From Micromussa lordhowensis (Eukaryota; Cnidaria; Anthozoa; Scleractinia; Lobophylliidae), in NCBI GenBank assembly GCA_964020085.1, contig OZ026597.1, forward strand, positions 15,798,915 through 15,862,914: 64,000 nucleotides of DNA, in the 5' to 3' direction. Within the stretch, counting starts at the first letter, position 1. Each line of letters begins with the position of its first letter. Shown here piece after piece: positions 34,146 through 47,747 of the stretch. Made by a program: the position numbers and the translations under genes. The notes under the pieces were generated by a model. That model saw only the letters and a program-made list of their open reading frames with translations. It made no database searches and was not told the DNA's origin.

Positions 34146-36212
34146 CTGGTGTACAGAAAAGAGTATCTTGAAATGGGGGCATCTTGGGCCTTGTTACATA
34201 TAAGTTTAAGTTATGTTCTGTTGATTTCCATATAGTCCACACCAGGGTATGTCATTGCATTTTGAGTCACTTATAGCCTTGATCTTCACACCTGTAACAA
34301 ACTTGTTGCTTTGTGGGTGAATTATTTCAACAACAGGCAAGAAAATAGTTGACCAATAGCGTTACATACTCGGCCATAACAGGTTTCACGGTTACAGTCT
34401 TTCTGTTATATTTTTAGAGGGTTTCTCTTAACTAGTGTGTGCAGCATGCATGTACTGTATATATTTAGTTCTCACTTCTTTGTAGCGATTAGAGAACAAA
34501 TCGTGTTGACTCGCACCACAGAAGATTCGTTTGCATGATTGTTTGAAACAATTACTATTAGTCAAATATTTTGTACTTCCAATACCCCACACTTGTTGAG
34601 AGCAATCCTTTAAGAATTTCTTGTAACCCTTTTCTCCTGTAGTGAAACCTCCACTGTAGCTATGTGTTTAAAACTACTGGTTTGTGTCTTTCACGTGGTC
34701 CAAGAGCATTTTTTTTTCTGTGGTATGTAGAAGGTACTGTGATGTAACAAGGCTCAAGTGTCAAACAGACTAGACATTTTCTCAATGTAGCACTGTAGGT
34801 CATTTATCTCACTGTTACTGTATGACTACCTGTGCTGCTTCCATCAATGCTTGGTCAATCATCTTTCATAACCTGCGTAGTAGTTGTTTCCTTTCCATTT
34901 TCCAGGTGGGAAGATCAAGTAACTAAGCAAAAACTGGGGAGGGGGTGGGGAGGAAAGAAATCACCCCACCCCCTCCCCCTTCTCTTTATTTTTTGCACTC
35001 AACTTACAGTTTCTCACCCTGCGCGTACCTTTGAAAACGAACGCCTGCTACGCTGACTACATCTTTCATAGAGGGCCATTCTTGTTTAAGGTGACCAAGT
35101 CTTTCATGTTCTGTCGCAGTAGTTTGTTAAGTATGATATCATAGCATGTTTACTATAGTCATTCATATAATGAGCAGCATTTCTACTCTGAAAGAAAAAT
35201 GTTGAACTTGGATAAATTCAAGTCCTATGATGAGTCCATAATTATTTGACATGGGTGCTGCAAAGCTAAGTAACCAGATATTCAAATCTCTTGCAAACTG
35301 TCAGTTTCTTTGTCCTTGTTTGTCTACATTTCATCCAGAATGAAAACTCTTCAAAATAGACTGTACAAAATCTTTGAACTCTTTTATGGCAAGAGGTGTC
35401 ATTGTATTACTTTGAATCTTTTGCCATTTATTCTATTTCTTCTCAGCGAAAATGGAAACTTTTCAATGCATTATTTATTATAAAAACAATTGTTTCAGAG
35501 ACACTATTCTGTAGTATATATTGAAGAATTAAAAATGGAGTTCTACTGATGAACTGGTGTATGTAATGTAGTTAGCTTGTGTAGCGAATAGGGGTGAAGG
35601 TTTATCTGTCATTGTCGAGATGAATGAGTATGATTTTCGTTTTTCTGGACAGACCATTGGTTTTATACACTACTGTACTGGCGTGTTTGCTCCGTATTGG
35701 GAAATATTGGTTGAGTGCTTTCTTTTGCAAGTTTTGTTCTAGATCTCTTGAGCAAAGATCTGGGAGAGAGATGAGGACCACCCGAGGCTCGTTTGCAAAA
35801 CACTGAATAAGACCATTTTTCCACAATACGGCCCGAACAAGCTACAATAATTCAATATCTTACATGGGCTATATAGGTATGTGCGGCCCTAAAGGGTAGG
35901 GTTTTCAGCCGTTTTGGTCATAAATTCACTTTAGTCTTGAACTGGATATGTTTCGAAGAAGCTACAATCACAAATAGGGTTAGGTTTTTGGGAAGCAGGC
36001 CGCACACCCTCACCCGATTTTTCTGTGAGTAATCCCCCCCCCCCCCCCCCCACAGAGGTTTAATACCAACGGTCTGGTCTAAACAAGTCTTCTCTGCTCA
36101 GGTGGTTTTTCGTTCTGCTTGGGAAGTGCTGCGTACTCGGCCGTTTGAAAGAAGCGTGAACTTTCTAAAAAGGAAAACTGTCGCGTCATTTGCAAAGTCA
36201 AAACATTCCTCT
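34146..36212. other. GATAD2 3' flank and intergenic region
   Basis: The first 1-1.4 kb is probably the GATAD2 3' untranslated region (T-rich, no frame). The only other features are a purine-rich/pyrimidine-rich pair (GGAGGGGGTGGGGAGG, then CCCCACCCCCTCCCCC) at 34936-34979 and a run of about eighteen C near 36033-36051. No supported gene. Confidence 0.5.
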
Positions 36213-36484
36213 TATGCCCCGACCAAACGATGGCAACATTTCAACGCAACATGTTGCGCGACACACTGGTTCGCTTTTAATCACAAGAATTACACGTTCT
36301 AGTTTTCTACAAAAAGCCACGGCCAAACGAATAAAAAACAATCACGTTTACGTTGTTTGCTCACATTTTAAAGCCAACAACACCCAACATGTCGCAACAG
36401 AGTGCCGCCAAACGCGCGCAACATGTTGCACCCAACAATGTTGCGGCGATATGTTGCGTTGAATGTTGTGATCGTTTGGTATAA
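36213..36484. mobile_element. Foldback MITE with CAACATGTTGCG arms
   Basis: GACCAAACGATGGCAACATT pairs with GAATGTTGTGATCGTTTGGT. CAACATGTTG-type words recur in both arms and across the interior. Confidence 0.75.
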
Positions 36485-36756
36485 AGAGTTGGCTGTAAAG
36501 TCGATGTGATTGTGTTCAAACCCCTTGCTCTGAGTATTCACTCACTCCTTCGATCACGCCTTCCTGTCTACTTCTCTTCGATTCCTTTTTCCCCATTCCT
36601 TCCTTTGTTTATCTATGTAGTAATTACGTTATTTATCTTAGTTTTGTTCGTGCGTTAGATGAAGTGAATCATCACAATCCGATTTACTGCTTCTAGATTT
36701 TCATTCAACTTTGCCTATCCCGTAGCACGTTGTGGGGACGTGAAGTGACAAGCCCC

Positions 36757-36812
36757 TTCGCAGGTAGTCTCCTCCGCAGCAATACGGCTGCGACGGAGAC
36801 TACTTCGCAGGA
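36757..36812. repeat. Hairpin GTAGTCTCC/GGAGACTAC
   Basis: Arms CGCAGGTAGTCTCC..CGCAGC and GCTGCG..GGAGACTACTTCGC form a long stem with a short loop. Origin unknown. Confidence 0.55.
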
Positions 36813-36889
36813 CGCTTGCTGCAGGGACAGTATCCTTGGGAGATGCGTGGCACATATATTAATAAAAAATACTGATGGCAGAAATATGC

Positions 36890-37523
36890 AAAAGTGTCAA
36901 ATTGTTAAACATCCCAAACGTTTCGGGCATAGCCCTTCTTCGGTGTGAAACCGTTAAGTTCGCGCGGCTGTTCATTTGAAAGTTGAGAGTTTAAGCATGA
37001 CGTTTACGGCAGACGGCAGACTGTACAAACAGCTGAAAACGGACGGCAAAAGTTTCATTTTTTTTTTTTGTCTGATAGGCTGTGACCGGGAGAGTTAAAG
37101 TGCTCTGCGACCGGGAAACCACCAGTGCTCTTTTGGGCACTCCAAAGATGTTCACCGAATCGTTCGCGCAGAGTACGACCGGTCTCCCCGATTGTATAGC
37201 TGCCAGCTATACATCGGGGAGCATCGACGGCACGAGATGCAGTACACAACGTTCTCTGATTTGCAGGTAGAGCGTTCACGGATGGTGGTTGAACTCTTGG
37301 ATCCACACACATGGACGTTGGGCATTGTGTACAGGAAAGTGCGGCAGCGGGGATGTCGACATGCGAAAGTTCCTGGTTCCTCTGTCTGGGACCTGTCAGA
37401 GGTGTGTACCAGGAAATCTCGCAGGCTGAGATCGCGTCGATGTGCAACTACAGGTGGAGCTAGGAAGATTGCTGCAGTCGCAGGGTCTGTCGTCAGGATG
37501 CTGAAACTGCTTTTTGTACCCAC
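36890..37523 (-). pseudogene. Penelope-like retroelement remnant with GIY-YIG end
   Basis: The - strand shows a C-terminal Penelope segment. A Cys-containing linker (TFACRHPRCRT, then TCKSENVVYCISCRRC) leads into a GIY-YIG endonuclease in another frame (YTIGETGRTLRERFGEHL, then FPVAEHFNSPGHS). Downstream, the - strand of 36908-36945 reads GAAGAAGGGCTATGCCCGAAACGTTTGGG-like, here split by its own hairpin; this is typical of Penelope 3' ends. A short inverted duplication at 37193-37213 splits the GIY motif and shifts the frame, so the copy is dead. No reverse-transcriptase part was found upstream, so it is also 5'-truncated. Confidence 0.8.
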
Positions 37524-38334
37524 AATATATCCCCTAGTGTGTGCCGACCTTAAAGAAAGAAAAAGCCAGCTGCCATTTTCTTCATTTGAATTTCGATATT
37601 GCGCAGGTCGTAATATTGGTCAAGTTCCTTAGTACGTCAGTTACAACGAGCAGACCCGTTGCGCTTAGTAGCCAACGAGCGGAGAGAACAGTTCTTGTGA
37701 TCAATAAAAGCATCTGATAAGAGTAAGATCAAACGAAATGAATCCTTCGGCTGTTGGAAACGACTTGGAACCAGTGCATCAAAAACCTGAAAGACAATTC
37801 TGCAACAATACAAGGCTTTCTGTGGTCTTGTTTTGAATATGTTATATGTGAAAACTTCTGAAGTGAAATCGTGAAAAATGTCGGACATTGTATTAATGCA
37901 TCTGATTGGGATATGGGCAAAAATAAATGCTTAATGTTTAAGCAACTTGAAATGAGCACTCATGTTTATAGAGAGTGACTGATAACCATGCATGAAATTC
38001 GTAACAGCAGAGCAAATTGATACAAAACATAAACAAAGAGACTTCCGTACCGACAAATGACGTTTATTTCCGGATTCCACCCCACTATCAGTTGTGTTAC
38101 GTTTTCTGCAATAAGCACTTCTAATTAAATCACCAAAGGGTATCAGTAGTTCTTCGCAAACATGTTCCTCGGCCTCATTTGAAAGAGTGAAAGTCCTTTG
38201 ATGACTGCGTCGTTTTATAGTAGCGTGCTTGATGAAGAATGTGTTTATTCGTCCTTATATAGAGGGGAGTGGACAGATGTCCGTATCGATGGAGAATGAT
38301 ACAAAATTGTTTATTCAAGACGCAAAATTAATTA

Positions 38335-38470
38335 GGTCCGCATACGAGCCAAGTGTCCTATCAGGCCGGAACTTATCCCGGTTTCAGTAGCATGAAGCGA
38401 TCGTGAGTATTTCTTCTCCCTCCTGGATGGGATTCTAGCCCATCGCATGGTTACCCCTAACATAAATTCG
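38335..38470 (-). repeat. SINE copy, inverted
   Basis: Reverse complement of the family blocks: TGCATACGAGCCAAGTG-like, TCAGGCCGGAACTTATCCCG, then CCTGGATGGGATTCTAGCCC. It abuts the LINE remnant. Confidence 0.65.
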
Positions 38471-39361
38471 CCGTTACAACATCGGTGTTGCACAAGACAA
38501 CACCGATGCGGACCAAAACGCCTCGAATGTACCCCTCAGCTGATGTCACTTTCCCCTTCACAATCTTCTTTGCAATGTGACTTTGGAATGATTGCAACTG
38601 TTTCATCTGTGTTGTTAGACCAGGCTGATCTCTCCAGACAACATCTGCATAATCTAGGAGTCGTACGACAAGACCCGCATTTAAGTATGTTGTGAGAGAC
38701 TTTTCTCGTCGAGTATATGATAGATAGGGTTGAACACTGAGAGGCGATGCCTCAGTTTTCGTAATTGACATACATCTTCCGTTTCCATTCCTGATCGAGG
38801 ACTACTCCTAGGTACTTAAAATTGTATTGTATTGTAAGTAGAATACGAATCGTACCGTTTTAAGTACATTAAGTACATTGTAAGTAATTATGTGTTTGCA
38901 AAAAAAAAATGAAACACGATTCGCTTGCCCCTTTATCAACCACATTGTTTTGCTTCCTAACGGCATCAATTTAGTCTTCTTTACATCAACTGTTGATTTG
39001 TTGTCCGTGTACCAGTTGGAGACTAGGTTGAAGTCTTGTCGAAGGGCATCAGTAAGCTCTTGGAGTGTTGATGCAGCAACCACAAGAACAGCATCATCTG
39101 CATACAACATCGACAACATCAGCTCGCTCTCCGTTACAGCAGTTGACAAGTTGTTAATGTGCACATTAAATAGAAGTGGACTAAGATACTCCCTTGTGGC
39201 ACACCGGCCAGTTCAATAGGGGGAGTCTCAGATACTTCTCCATTTATACAAACGCATTGCTGTCTGTCTACAAGATACAAGTGCACTGTGAGCACTGAAT
39301 ATTTCAGCGTATGCATGCAATTCGTATTACTCTTCGCTTGAGAAATAAACTTGACATGCAA
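38457..39361 (-). pseudogene. Non-LTR retrotransposon (LINE) reverse-transcriptase remnant
   Basis: Three - strand frames give consecutive reverse-transcriptase pieces. First, ELAGVPQGSIL (motif 4 region) near 39200. Second, the catalytic YADD motif (MLYADDAVLVV) near 39090, then FNLVSNWYTDNKS. Third, KYLGVVLDQEWK near 38805 followed by LLDYADVVWRDQPGLTTQMK and LQSFQSHIAKKIVKGK. This order matches jockey/CR1-like LINEs. Frameshifts separate the parts. An unrelated AT-rich insertion with GTAAGTA-type inverted words (38815-38900) replaces the segment between YADD and KYLG. The 5' half of the element is absent, as is usual for LINE insertions. Confidence 0.85.
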
Positions 39362-39679
39362 AAGCTTATTCTGCTGTATTTTTTGACAATTATTACTGAA
39401 TACTGTAAATGGCTAATTGAAACTTTTAACGCTTTTTATTGACAACTTCCCGTTCACTTTTTTATCCGGCTCTATGTTCTGCGCAGATTCCTTGAGCTCC
39501 GCCTTTCAATATCGCCATTCGTATAAGCTATGGCGGCGAGAACTGTGAAATTAACGGTTTCAGGAATTTATTCCGCGCGTCCATTGTCGGAAACAAAGTG
39601 TCTATGTTCAGTTGCATCTGTTCAGTACGTGACATTTCTTCGACAACATTTTTTTGAGGTAGCTAACAACGTAGTCTTA

Positions 39680-39890
39680 GTCAAGACACTTTACTCTCAC
39701 GGTGCCTCTCTCCACTCAGGTGAATAAATGGGTACCGGCGAATTTAATGCTGGGGGTAACCCTGCGATGGACTGGCATCCCATCCAGGGGGAGTAGAAAT
39801 ATTTCTAGTCGCTTCATGCCACGGAAACCGGGATAAGCTCCGGCCTGATGGGCCACTTGGCTCGTATGCAGACTTTACCTTTTACCTTAC
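39680..39890 (+). repeat. SINE copy
   Basis: Contains GGTACCGGCGAATTTAAT, GATGGACTGGCATCCCATCC, GGGATAAGCTCCGGCCTGAT and GGGCCACTTGGCTCGTATGC, the conserved core of the family. Confidence 0.75.
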
Positions 39891-40318
39891 CTAACAACGT
39901 ATAAACATGACGGAAAGTCGTCCATTTTCAGTTTTTCTGTACTACGCCATTTTCGTAGGCGCAAAATGTCTTTGATGTCCTTGTCTCTCGGCGTAAAGCG
40001 GTTCTGCCGTCCATGTTTTTTGTTTGCCTTGGTTTATCCGAACACGAGTCAGGTGGACCATGTACACGGTCAACACCAGAAGCCGATTTGTCCAGAGGTG
40101 AGTGTATGGATTTAAACTTGTCTCATATTTAAAATGATCAAAAACATGCAAGCAGATGAAAGTGAATGACTAGAGTCATGATTTAATAACTGACCTCGAA
40201 GTCGAGTCTTTTACTGGTTTTATTGATGCCTCGAGCTCAATGAAGCCAGAACGGAGAGTCTAAACCCATAGACAGCTATAAAGGATGGATCTTCCTCTGA
40301 TGAATGATTTTGGATACC

Positions 40319-40320
40319 TG

Positions 40321-40362
<42 letters not shown>

Positions 40363-40363
40363 G
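40319..40363. repeat. (ATA)n microsatellite
   Basis: About fourteen uninterrupted triplets; probably the tail of a retroposed sequence, as at 10383-10436. Confidence 0.95.
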
Positions 40364-42657
40364 CAATGCATTTGTCAGCGCATTTAAAATTCTCAATGCG
40401 CTTACAGCGAGAAGAGCTAAAACTCTCAATCATCTCAATCATTGATGAATGATTTGCAGATCTTTGGACCCATGTAACCTTTCGACTTTGTTTAGACAAG
40501 TGCAGTTCCATTGCAAATACGACCAATAGCACTATATCTGCCCAGAGCTGCGATACAAGAATGCGGATCGGATCAATGGGTCTCTTGAAGGTCCACTGCA
40601 GCTTATCTTTAGACCAGATAAACTTCAGGTCAGAAGGATATGCAATGGTTACAGCCCGTATACTCTAAGACAAGTATACCACTGTCGCGGCAGTTACTGC
40701 ACGATTCATCAGAGACAAGAACCGTTTTACTTCATCATCGAGTAACGCATTGGAATTGATCTTTTTAATTAGGATCATTCGCTTAGGGTGTGTACTAATA
40801 ACGTGACAGCAACTACAATTAATATAGGGTCCCTAGGAAAAGACATTTTATCCTTTAGGACCCCCTTTAGGTATAATTATAACTGAGTAGCTTTACTTTA
40901 GCAAAAAAATTGCAATACTTAAGAACATCAACAAGCTTTAATACGGCCACCGAAAAAAAACGTTCTGTTCGCACAGTAGGGGAACTTTATAGTAAGAAAT
41001 GGCGAATTGTTAAAGGTAGCCTCTTAGAACTTAGAAGAGTATCAATCGGCAATGTTGTCTTTTGTCACTCGCTGTTTGTTTAGGAGTATTCATGTGTTGA
41101 TCACTCTGATTAAGTGCCAGCAAGAAAATTAATTTCTTGTTTTGTGTGGTCCTTTTGCATCGTAAAGCCTGGAAAATGTGAATCGGGAAAAATCAAATCA
41201 GTAGGGCTCAAAGAAAGAAAAACTCTAGCCTAGCACGGACCACAATCGGCTTAATATGTATTAACCTCTATAGCTAGAAAGACACTTCCCTGTCTTACTG
41301 TCTCACAAGCTCAAAACATATGCCTGAAATAACCACTTGTATTTATGGAAAGTGGTCGGACACGTGTATAAAACACAGACAAAATTTTCATTATACTAGT
41401 GTAGCCAAAGCTATAAAAGTGCTGCGGAAATTGGGATGTTGTTTGCAAATTGAAGTAGGGATTGTATAGAGCTTGTGTAGAAATGGTTGTCATCAAGTTA
41501 TTTTGTTTGGTCAAGTCCCAGAAATTGTTGAGTAAGATGTGGTTATATTCAAGTTCATAATGTCATCAGTTACAGCGTTTAATTTCTGAAAGAAATAATG
41601 CAACAATAAAGTTCATAAGTTTAAGATTTAATGAGCAAAATTAACTGATTTTGTTATATCAGTCACAGATTCTCTCTGCAGGTCATTTAGATATAACTAA
41701 TGAAAAAGTAAACCATGGAGTTCGTGATGCAAGATTAGCTTTTACACCAAGCCGACGACAGATCCGACGAGAACTAAATCGAACTACAAGCCAATTGGTC
41801 GACGAGATTTTGCCATGATCCACAGTCTTATAGACCACCATGGTAGTAATGATGCCATAATGTATGCAAAACAGGAGAGGTCGCGCTGCACGCGAGGGGG
41901 TTAGTGTAAAGATTGAATATTTTGTGGTATAGTTTTTATGGTATATAAAGGCTTGTTTTCACTTACGCTGGAGTGGGAGTACGACCCCAGTGATGAGGAA
42001 ATCGTATTCATAAGCTCAATGAAATTTGAATCGGGGAAATGGGAACGTTTCCACATCACCGAATCCAAGTTTCCAGTGATGGACTACTACTGACCAGGAA
42101 GAAAGAACCAGAACAATGTCAATAGGTATTATGGGTAATAGCAGAAAAAAAGCAGTTTCCCTTTGCTCGAAGATCTGCGAGGGAAAAAAGCGCCAACGAA
42201 CGAGAAGAGGCGGAGAGAGACTGCTTGTTGCAGTCCAAAACTGGAACAGCACGAACACGTGTATTCATGCTTTGGTTCATGTTCCCAAGAAATAATCTCT
42301 TGCTTTTCCTTAATTATGTTCTTGCCCAAACACTGAACCTCAATCAAGCGATGCCAAACTATTACTTCTCATAATACCAATCGGCGTTTTTACACTTGTC
42401 CTCCTGTTCAGGCCCCGCCGGCTAAGAGAGACCGGGCTCTGTTGTCGAGATGACACAAAACTTACCCTGTCCACCCCCGCCAACAGGGATTTTTCCCTAA
42501 TTTCCGGGCGACAAGACGACACTTGCAAACAGCGGAAACCTAAATATTTACAGCAAGCAGAGCTAGAGGTGTTGATTTTCCAGCTTCTTTTTGCTGTTAT
42601 TTGACCGATGCCAGCAGGAAATACATGTAGAGGCAGTATTATTTTCGTGTTAATACC
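40364..42657. other. Intergenic region upstream of the C2-PH gene
   Basis: No coding exon or clear repeat could be supported. The last few hundred bases should hold the promoter of the gene starting at 42658; no TATA box or other firm signal was identified. Confidence 0.4.
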
Positions 42658-45600
42658 ATGAGTGTTCGCAGCCGCGTTCGGAAGTCCATTTCAAAATCTG
42701 TCAAAGGCAGTGCCTGTAAATTTCGATTTACAGTTACCTATGAATACGTCGACCTAAAATGCAATAACAAATGGTAAGTAGAATTCCCTGTTGAACTTTT
42801 ACGGTACATTTTACTGACGAAAACACGAGCTCTTTTAGGCTTAATTCATACAAGAGATGCCGCCGAGCCTACCTGTCAAATGCTAGTGTAAGGAAGTTTC
42901 TATCCAAAATACGCCTTTTAGCGAAAATTACAGAAATAATTGTATCAAGTCTCGCAACTACCAAAAACTAATAGAGAGGGGGTCTCTACACTTCACAGTG
43001 GATCAAATGTGCAGAGCAATGAATTAATTAATTGAGTGTTTCCTATTAATCGAATTGACAATTCCTTTGAGATCAAAAAGCTTGTAAAAACAATCTTGTA
43101 TTAAAGAAACACAGGAAGCGGCAGGCATTGTTTTTGTAATTTTTAACGTACGGAGTAGGTCAATTATTTGATGCAAATTTCCAACACAACTGTAATGTAT
43201 TAAGCAGTATATGAAAATGACAAGGAGATGTTCTATTTTGCAATTTATTCATACTAATGACCAGTGATGAAAGCTTGTGAAAAGGGGTACCTTTTTCAAG
43301 TAAAGGTATACAATTTAAGGGGTATCTTTTCAGTCAAAATGGCATACAAAGGGTTGGACCTTGGGTGGAGTATCCACATATAAAACTTTGCAGTACCACC
43401 AGATCATGTGTACTAAAGGCATCTACGGTCGAGCGTCGATCGACACTCCGTCGTCACCTCCGTTAATACTCGATCAACATCTTGATCGACATCTCAGTCG
43501 ACATTCGACTAATTTTATATTGATGCATATGAGTCGGTCGACACTCATCTGACTATCAACCAACTGTTGTTAAAGTGTTGATCGAGTGTCGACCGAGTAT
43601 CAATCGCGATGTTGATCGAGTACCTATCAAGATGTCATTCAAGGGTGTCAGTCGAGGGTATCAATCGACAGTCGACCAACGGATGAAGTTTGTGCACATG
43701 ATACGTACCCCCAGGACTTGGTCCAATAAGGGGCAAGGGAAGACTAGGGATTTTGTGTCCTTTATATATTTGTTTGTCATTGTTGTGGTGGTCTGGACTT
43801 CTGGAGCAAATTCTCCCCCGCCACTAGATCAGCCACTAATTTGTTTTTGAATTGTACAATGGATCTGGCCCTTCATATCTCTTCGTAAAGATTGTTCCAG
43901 GAAGATTAAGGGCTCAGCTATAGTTAGAAAAGGCTGTATTTTTAATTGGTTGTGGGTGGCTTGGGCCAGGAGACCTAATTTCCATCACTTTTACGGTCGA
44001 GTGTCAATCGATACCCTCGATGGATGGACCCACGATCAACACTCCATCTACATCTCAATTGACATCCTGAACGATACTTATACACTTGATCAACACTCAG
44101 TCAACATCTTGACTGACACTTGAATGATACTTGATTAACAGTTGGTTGATAGTCAGTGAATGTTGACAAACTCATATGCATCAATCAAAGATTAGTTGAC
44201 CCTTGAATGCCTATCAACCAAGATTCTGATCGAGTGTCAACCAAGGTGTCAATGGAGTGTCAATGGAACATTGATGGAATGTCGTTTGAGGGTATCTATT
44301 GAGGGTGTCGAGCAACACTGGATTGCAGATACCTTTATATATAAGTACACATAATTCATCAATTCATATATTTTTTGTTTGGATATGTTTGGATTGCATT
44401 TTCTGTGACTCAGTCACATGTAAACAGAGACAACTTTTACAGTGCGACTACTCCAACCAAGGCCACCCGACAAAATTGTCCACAAATTTAACAAATAAAA
44501 ATTGTGGAGGTTAGCATAAGTTTTTCAACAAATTATCCATGTAATCAAGGTATACATTACAAAGGCAACTAATTTGTGGTCATTTTGGATATTTTGTTGT
44601 AAAACTATTCGTAACCTCCACGATTTTCATTCGTTAAATTTGTAGAAAATTTTGTCAGGTGACTTTGGTTAGAGTAGTCGCACTGTAATTATTATTATTA
44701 AGGACAATTATCATTAAGGATAATTTTCATTGGGTTTTGAAGGTTACATATACAGGTTTCTTTGGTATCATATTTATTTTACAATATTTTGCTTAACACA
44801 ATGACTGATGAATTTGCATTTTTGAATTTTTTTTCATATTAATTGAACAGGCAGCCAACTTCTCTGAGTATCGTTTGGTTCAGAAGTCACCGCTCCAAAG
44901 TTTCTGAGAAGGTAAGGCTATTTTCTTTAGAAATAAGTAATCAATGTTAATTTAGTTTTTATGCATGAAATTCAGACAGACTTACTGGATGATTCATTTG
45001 CATCAATCACTACCTCCATTTTCATGACCTGAGAGCATACAATTAGGTATAAATTGTGTTATGCTACTCACTGATAATTCTTCCACTGAATTGTTATATA
45101 GTGAGTCTATATAACACACAAGACACAAAATTGCAAAATGACCATATGGAATTTTGGCTAGTCTAAATAGATATCTGGGACTAATAAGCCTGAATAGCAC
45201 TCAGGTTAGCCTTGATATCACTGACTTGACGGTGGTTAGCTCTCAGTATGTGTTGTAAAGGTTAGCCCCTACACACATTGGTATCTCACACTGACTCTTA
45301 CCCATACCTACCATATCATCATTTTGCAGTTTTCATATTAAGCATGATTCTCATTACAGCCCTTCTAGAGCTCCACTAGAATGCAAGTGATATATATAAG
45401 AGCCTTCCTAAGAGGAAAAAGACATGCATTACATTGCCTACATGTATGTACAGTCACAGGTCTGTTAAACCAATAGCATATCATCCGATGTAAGTGAATA
45501 GAAATTGAAGGCATGATGGTGTTCATAAATGGCATATAGGGAACAGACTGAACACTTCTTGGATGTAGCTTCGAAAATGCAGTTGCTGCCTCATGATTCT

Positions 45601-47715
45601 ATTGACCTTAATAAGTTCTACTTCACACTCAGATTTTAATTCAAATTGTGTGATCCAATTATTGATGCAACATCCTTGGTGCATATATGAAATTGTGTTT
45701 TTTTATGCATGTTGATTAATTATTATTGCAGCCCACATCAAAAGTGTCAATAACAGATGAAAAGACAGGAACAGTCAGCTATGCTGCCAACTGGTTCCCA
45801 CCCAACTCTGTGGAGTTGGTTGTTACTCTGTACAAGGTATTTTTAAGAAAATAGTATATATCTTAGCTCTGGTAACATGATTTGTACACAGTTTTGTTAG
45901 CTTTGAATTTGATTTTCATTCAGTCAACTAAACATGAAAGCACAATTATTAAGAAACACAAACAAAAAAGGGGAAAAAGAAACAACAATAACAAAACCAA
46001 ACTAAAAGCTTCCAATCACAAGTTTACTATTAAGTCAGTGACTTTATTGGCTGCAGCGACTTCACAGCCATGTTTCATAACTGTGACTGACATTGTTGTG
46101 ACATTTTAAAACCTGCATGGTTTGGCAAAAAGTGCAGTGGTCAGATAATTTGTCACTGGTATAATTTATCTGAGGAGTGTAGTATTTGTCTAATGAAACT
46201 TTCCTTATTTAAATGTAACTTTTTTTCAGGATTTTACTGGAGTCATGTTTAAAAAGAAAGATTACATGTTTGTCCTTGAAAATGTAAGTTAACTATATTG
46301 TTCTTTGCACAGTTTAGGCCTCTTTCTTATAATTTTTTTAATAAAATAATATTAATGTTCTTAATTGGTGGAGGCGTGGCTACCTCATGGTTAGTGTGCT
46401 TGTCTCCGTATCGAGCAGTCTTCCGAGTTTGCATCCCATCCAGGGGGGAGTAGAAATACTCCTAGTTGCTTGTTGCTACAGAAACAGGGATAAGCTCTGG
46501 CCTGGTGGTCCACTTGGTTCAAATGCAGAAGTTTGTTTTTTTTAAATGTTCTTATGAAGACAGTGTGATTTCAAAATTCTATGGGATATGCCTCTGCAAA
46601 TTTCTATTTTATTTATAATGAGGTTAGCTCAGGGAAAACCAAAAAAAGTTACATATTTATGGTATTACTCTCTTTTCAGGTTACTTCAGATGCAAGAAAG
46701 AAGCTTGCTATATTTCCATGTAACATGGCAGAGTATGCTTCTGCAGACACAGAAGTGTAAGTCTGTAGTGAAAGTCTGCCTGCATGCATTGTGGACTTGC
46801 GATGCTATACGTTGTCTAATTAGCTCTTTGCATGCATAATTGGCAAAACCTATGATTGTTGACTTAAGTTATCTACTTCTCTGTATGCATTGCAGGCCTA
46901 CAATGCTGCAAAAATGGGGTAACTTTAAAAAGAAGATTCATTCTTTTCTCTGCAGGCACAGTATTTATTAATGTAGAGTACTTGCTTATTCCAAAGAATA
47001 GTTTATTTTTAGGGAAACAAACTAAGAAGGAAGCATCTAGAGCTAATCTATTATGTAACAATGCTATGAAAGCTCTTGTTTTGAATTTGGTTGTATAGCA
47101 GGGTCATGCATTTAAAAGTAAAATACATATCCGTTAAAGATGGAAAACAATCTTTAACTCTTGTTCCAAAGATTGCTTGATGTGTGGTTCATCTATTTTG
47201 TCTATCATGATGTTTGAAAATGCACAAAATGATATGTGGTTTTGGCAAAGATAACATCTTAACCTTCTCATTTGGAAATAATTCTGAGGGAGTGGGTGGT
47301 CACAAATGCCAGGATTGTTAAAAGAAAAGTAATGAAGTAAAAGTGGAATTTTCAGACAAGAGGGGTGGGTCAGTTTAAAACCTGAAAACGTTCTGTGGGG
47401 GATACATTGTCTACTTTTCAAATTTGGTAGGTAGTGCTCAACACATTTAGAAACTTATCTATTAGAGTGGAACTCCAGTGGCCCGAAGGGCCGTTAAGCA
47501 GAGCACCATAACTATGGGAACAGAACCACATGCCTGCATAGAAATTGGAAACCATGCAACTCTTTTTTCATGGTCAACATGGCTAGGGCATGGATTGCGT
47601 GTACATGCGCCCTATGAGGACGCTGACGAATGACAATGACGTCGCCCAACATGGCAGCCATATTCCAGCTATTACCCTGTTATTAAGTCTTAGAGCCTAC
47701 ACCTTTGGACATCCG

Positions 47716-47747
<32 letters not shown>

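Noticed and set aside
46374..46445. Functional tRNA gene
   Set aside because: Box A and B are recognisable but degraded, and the sequence continues into a dispersed SINE body; no cloverleaf could be drawn.
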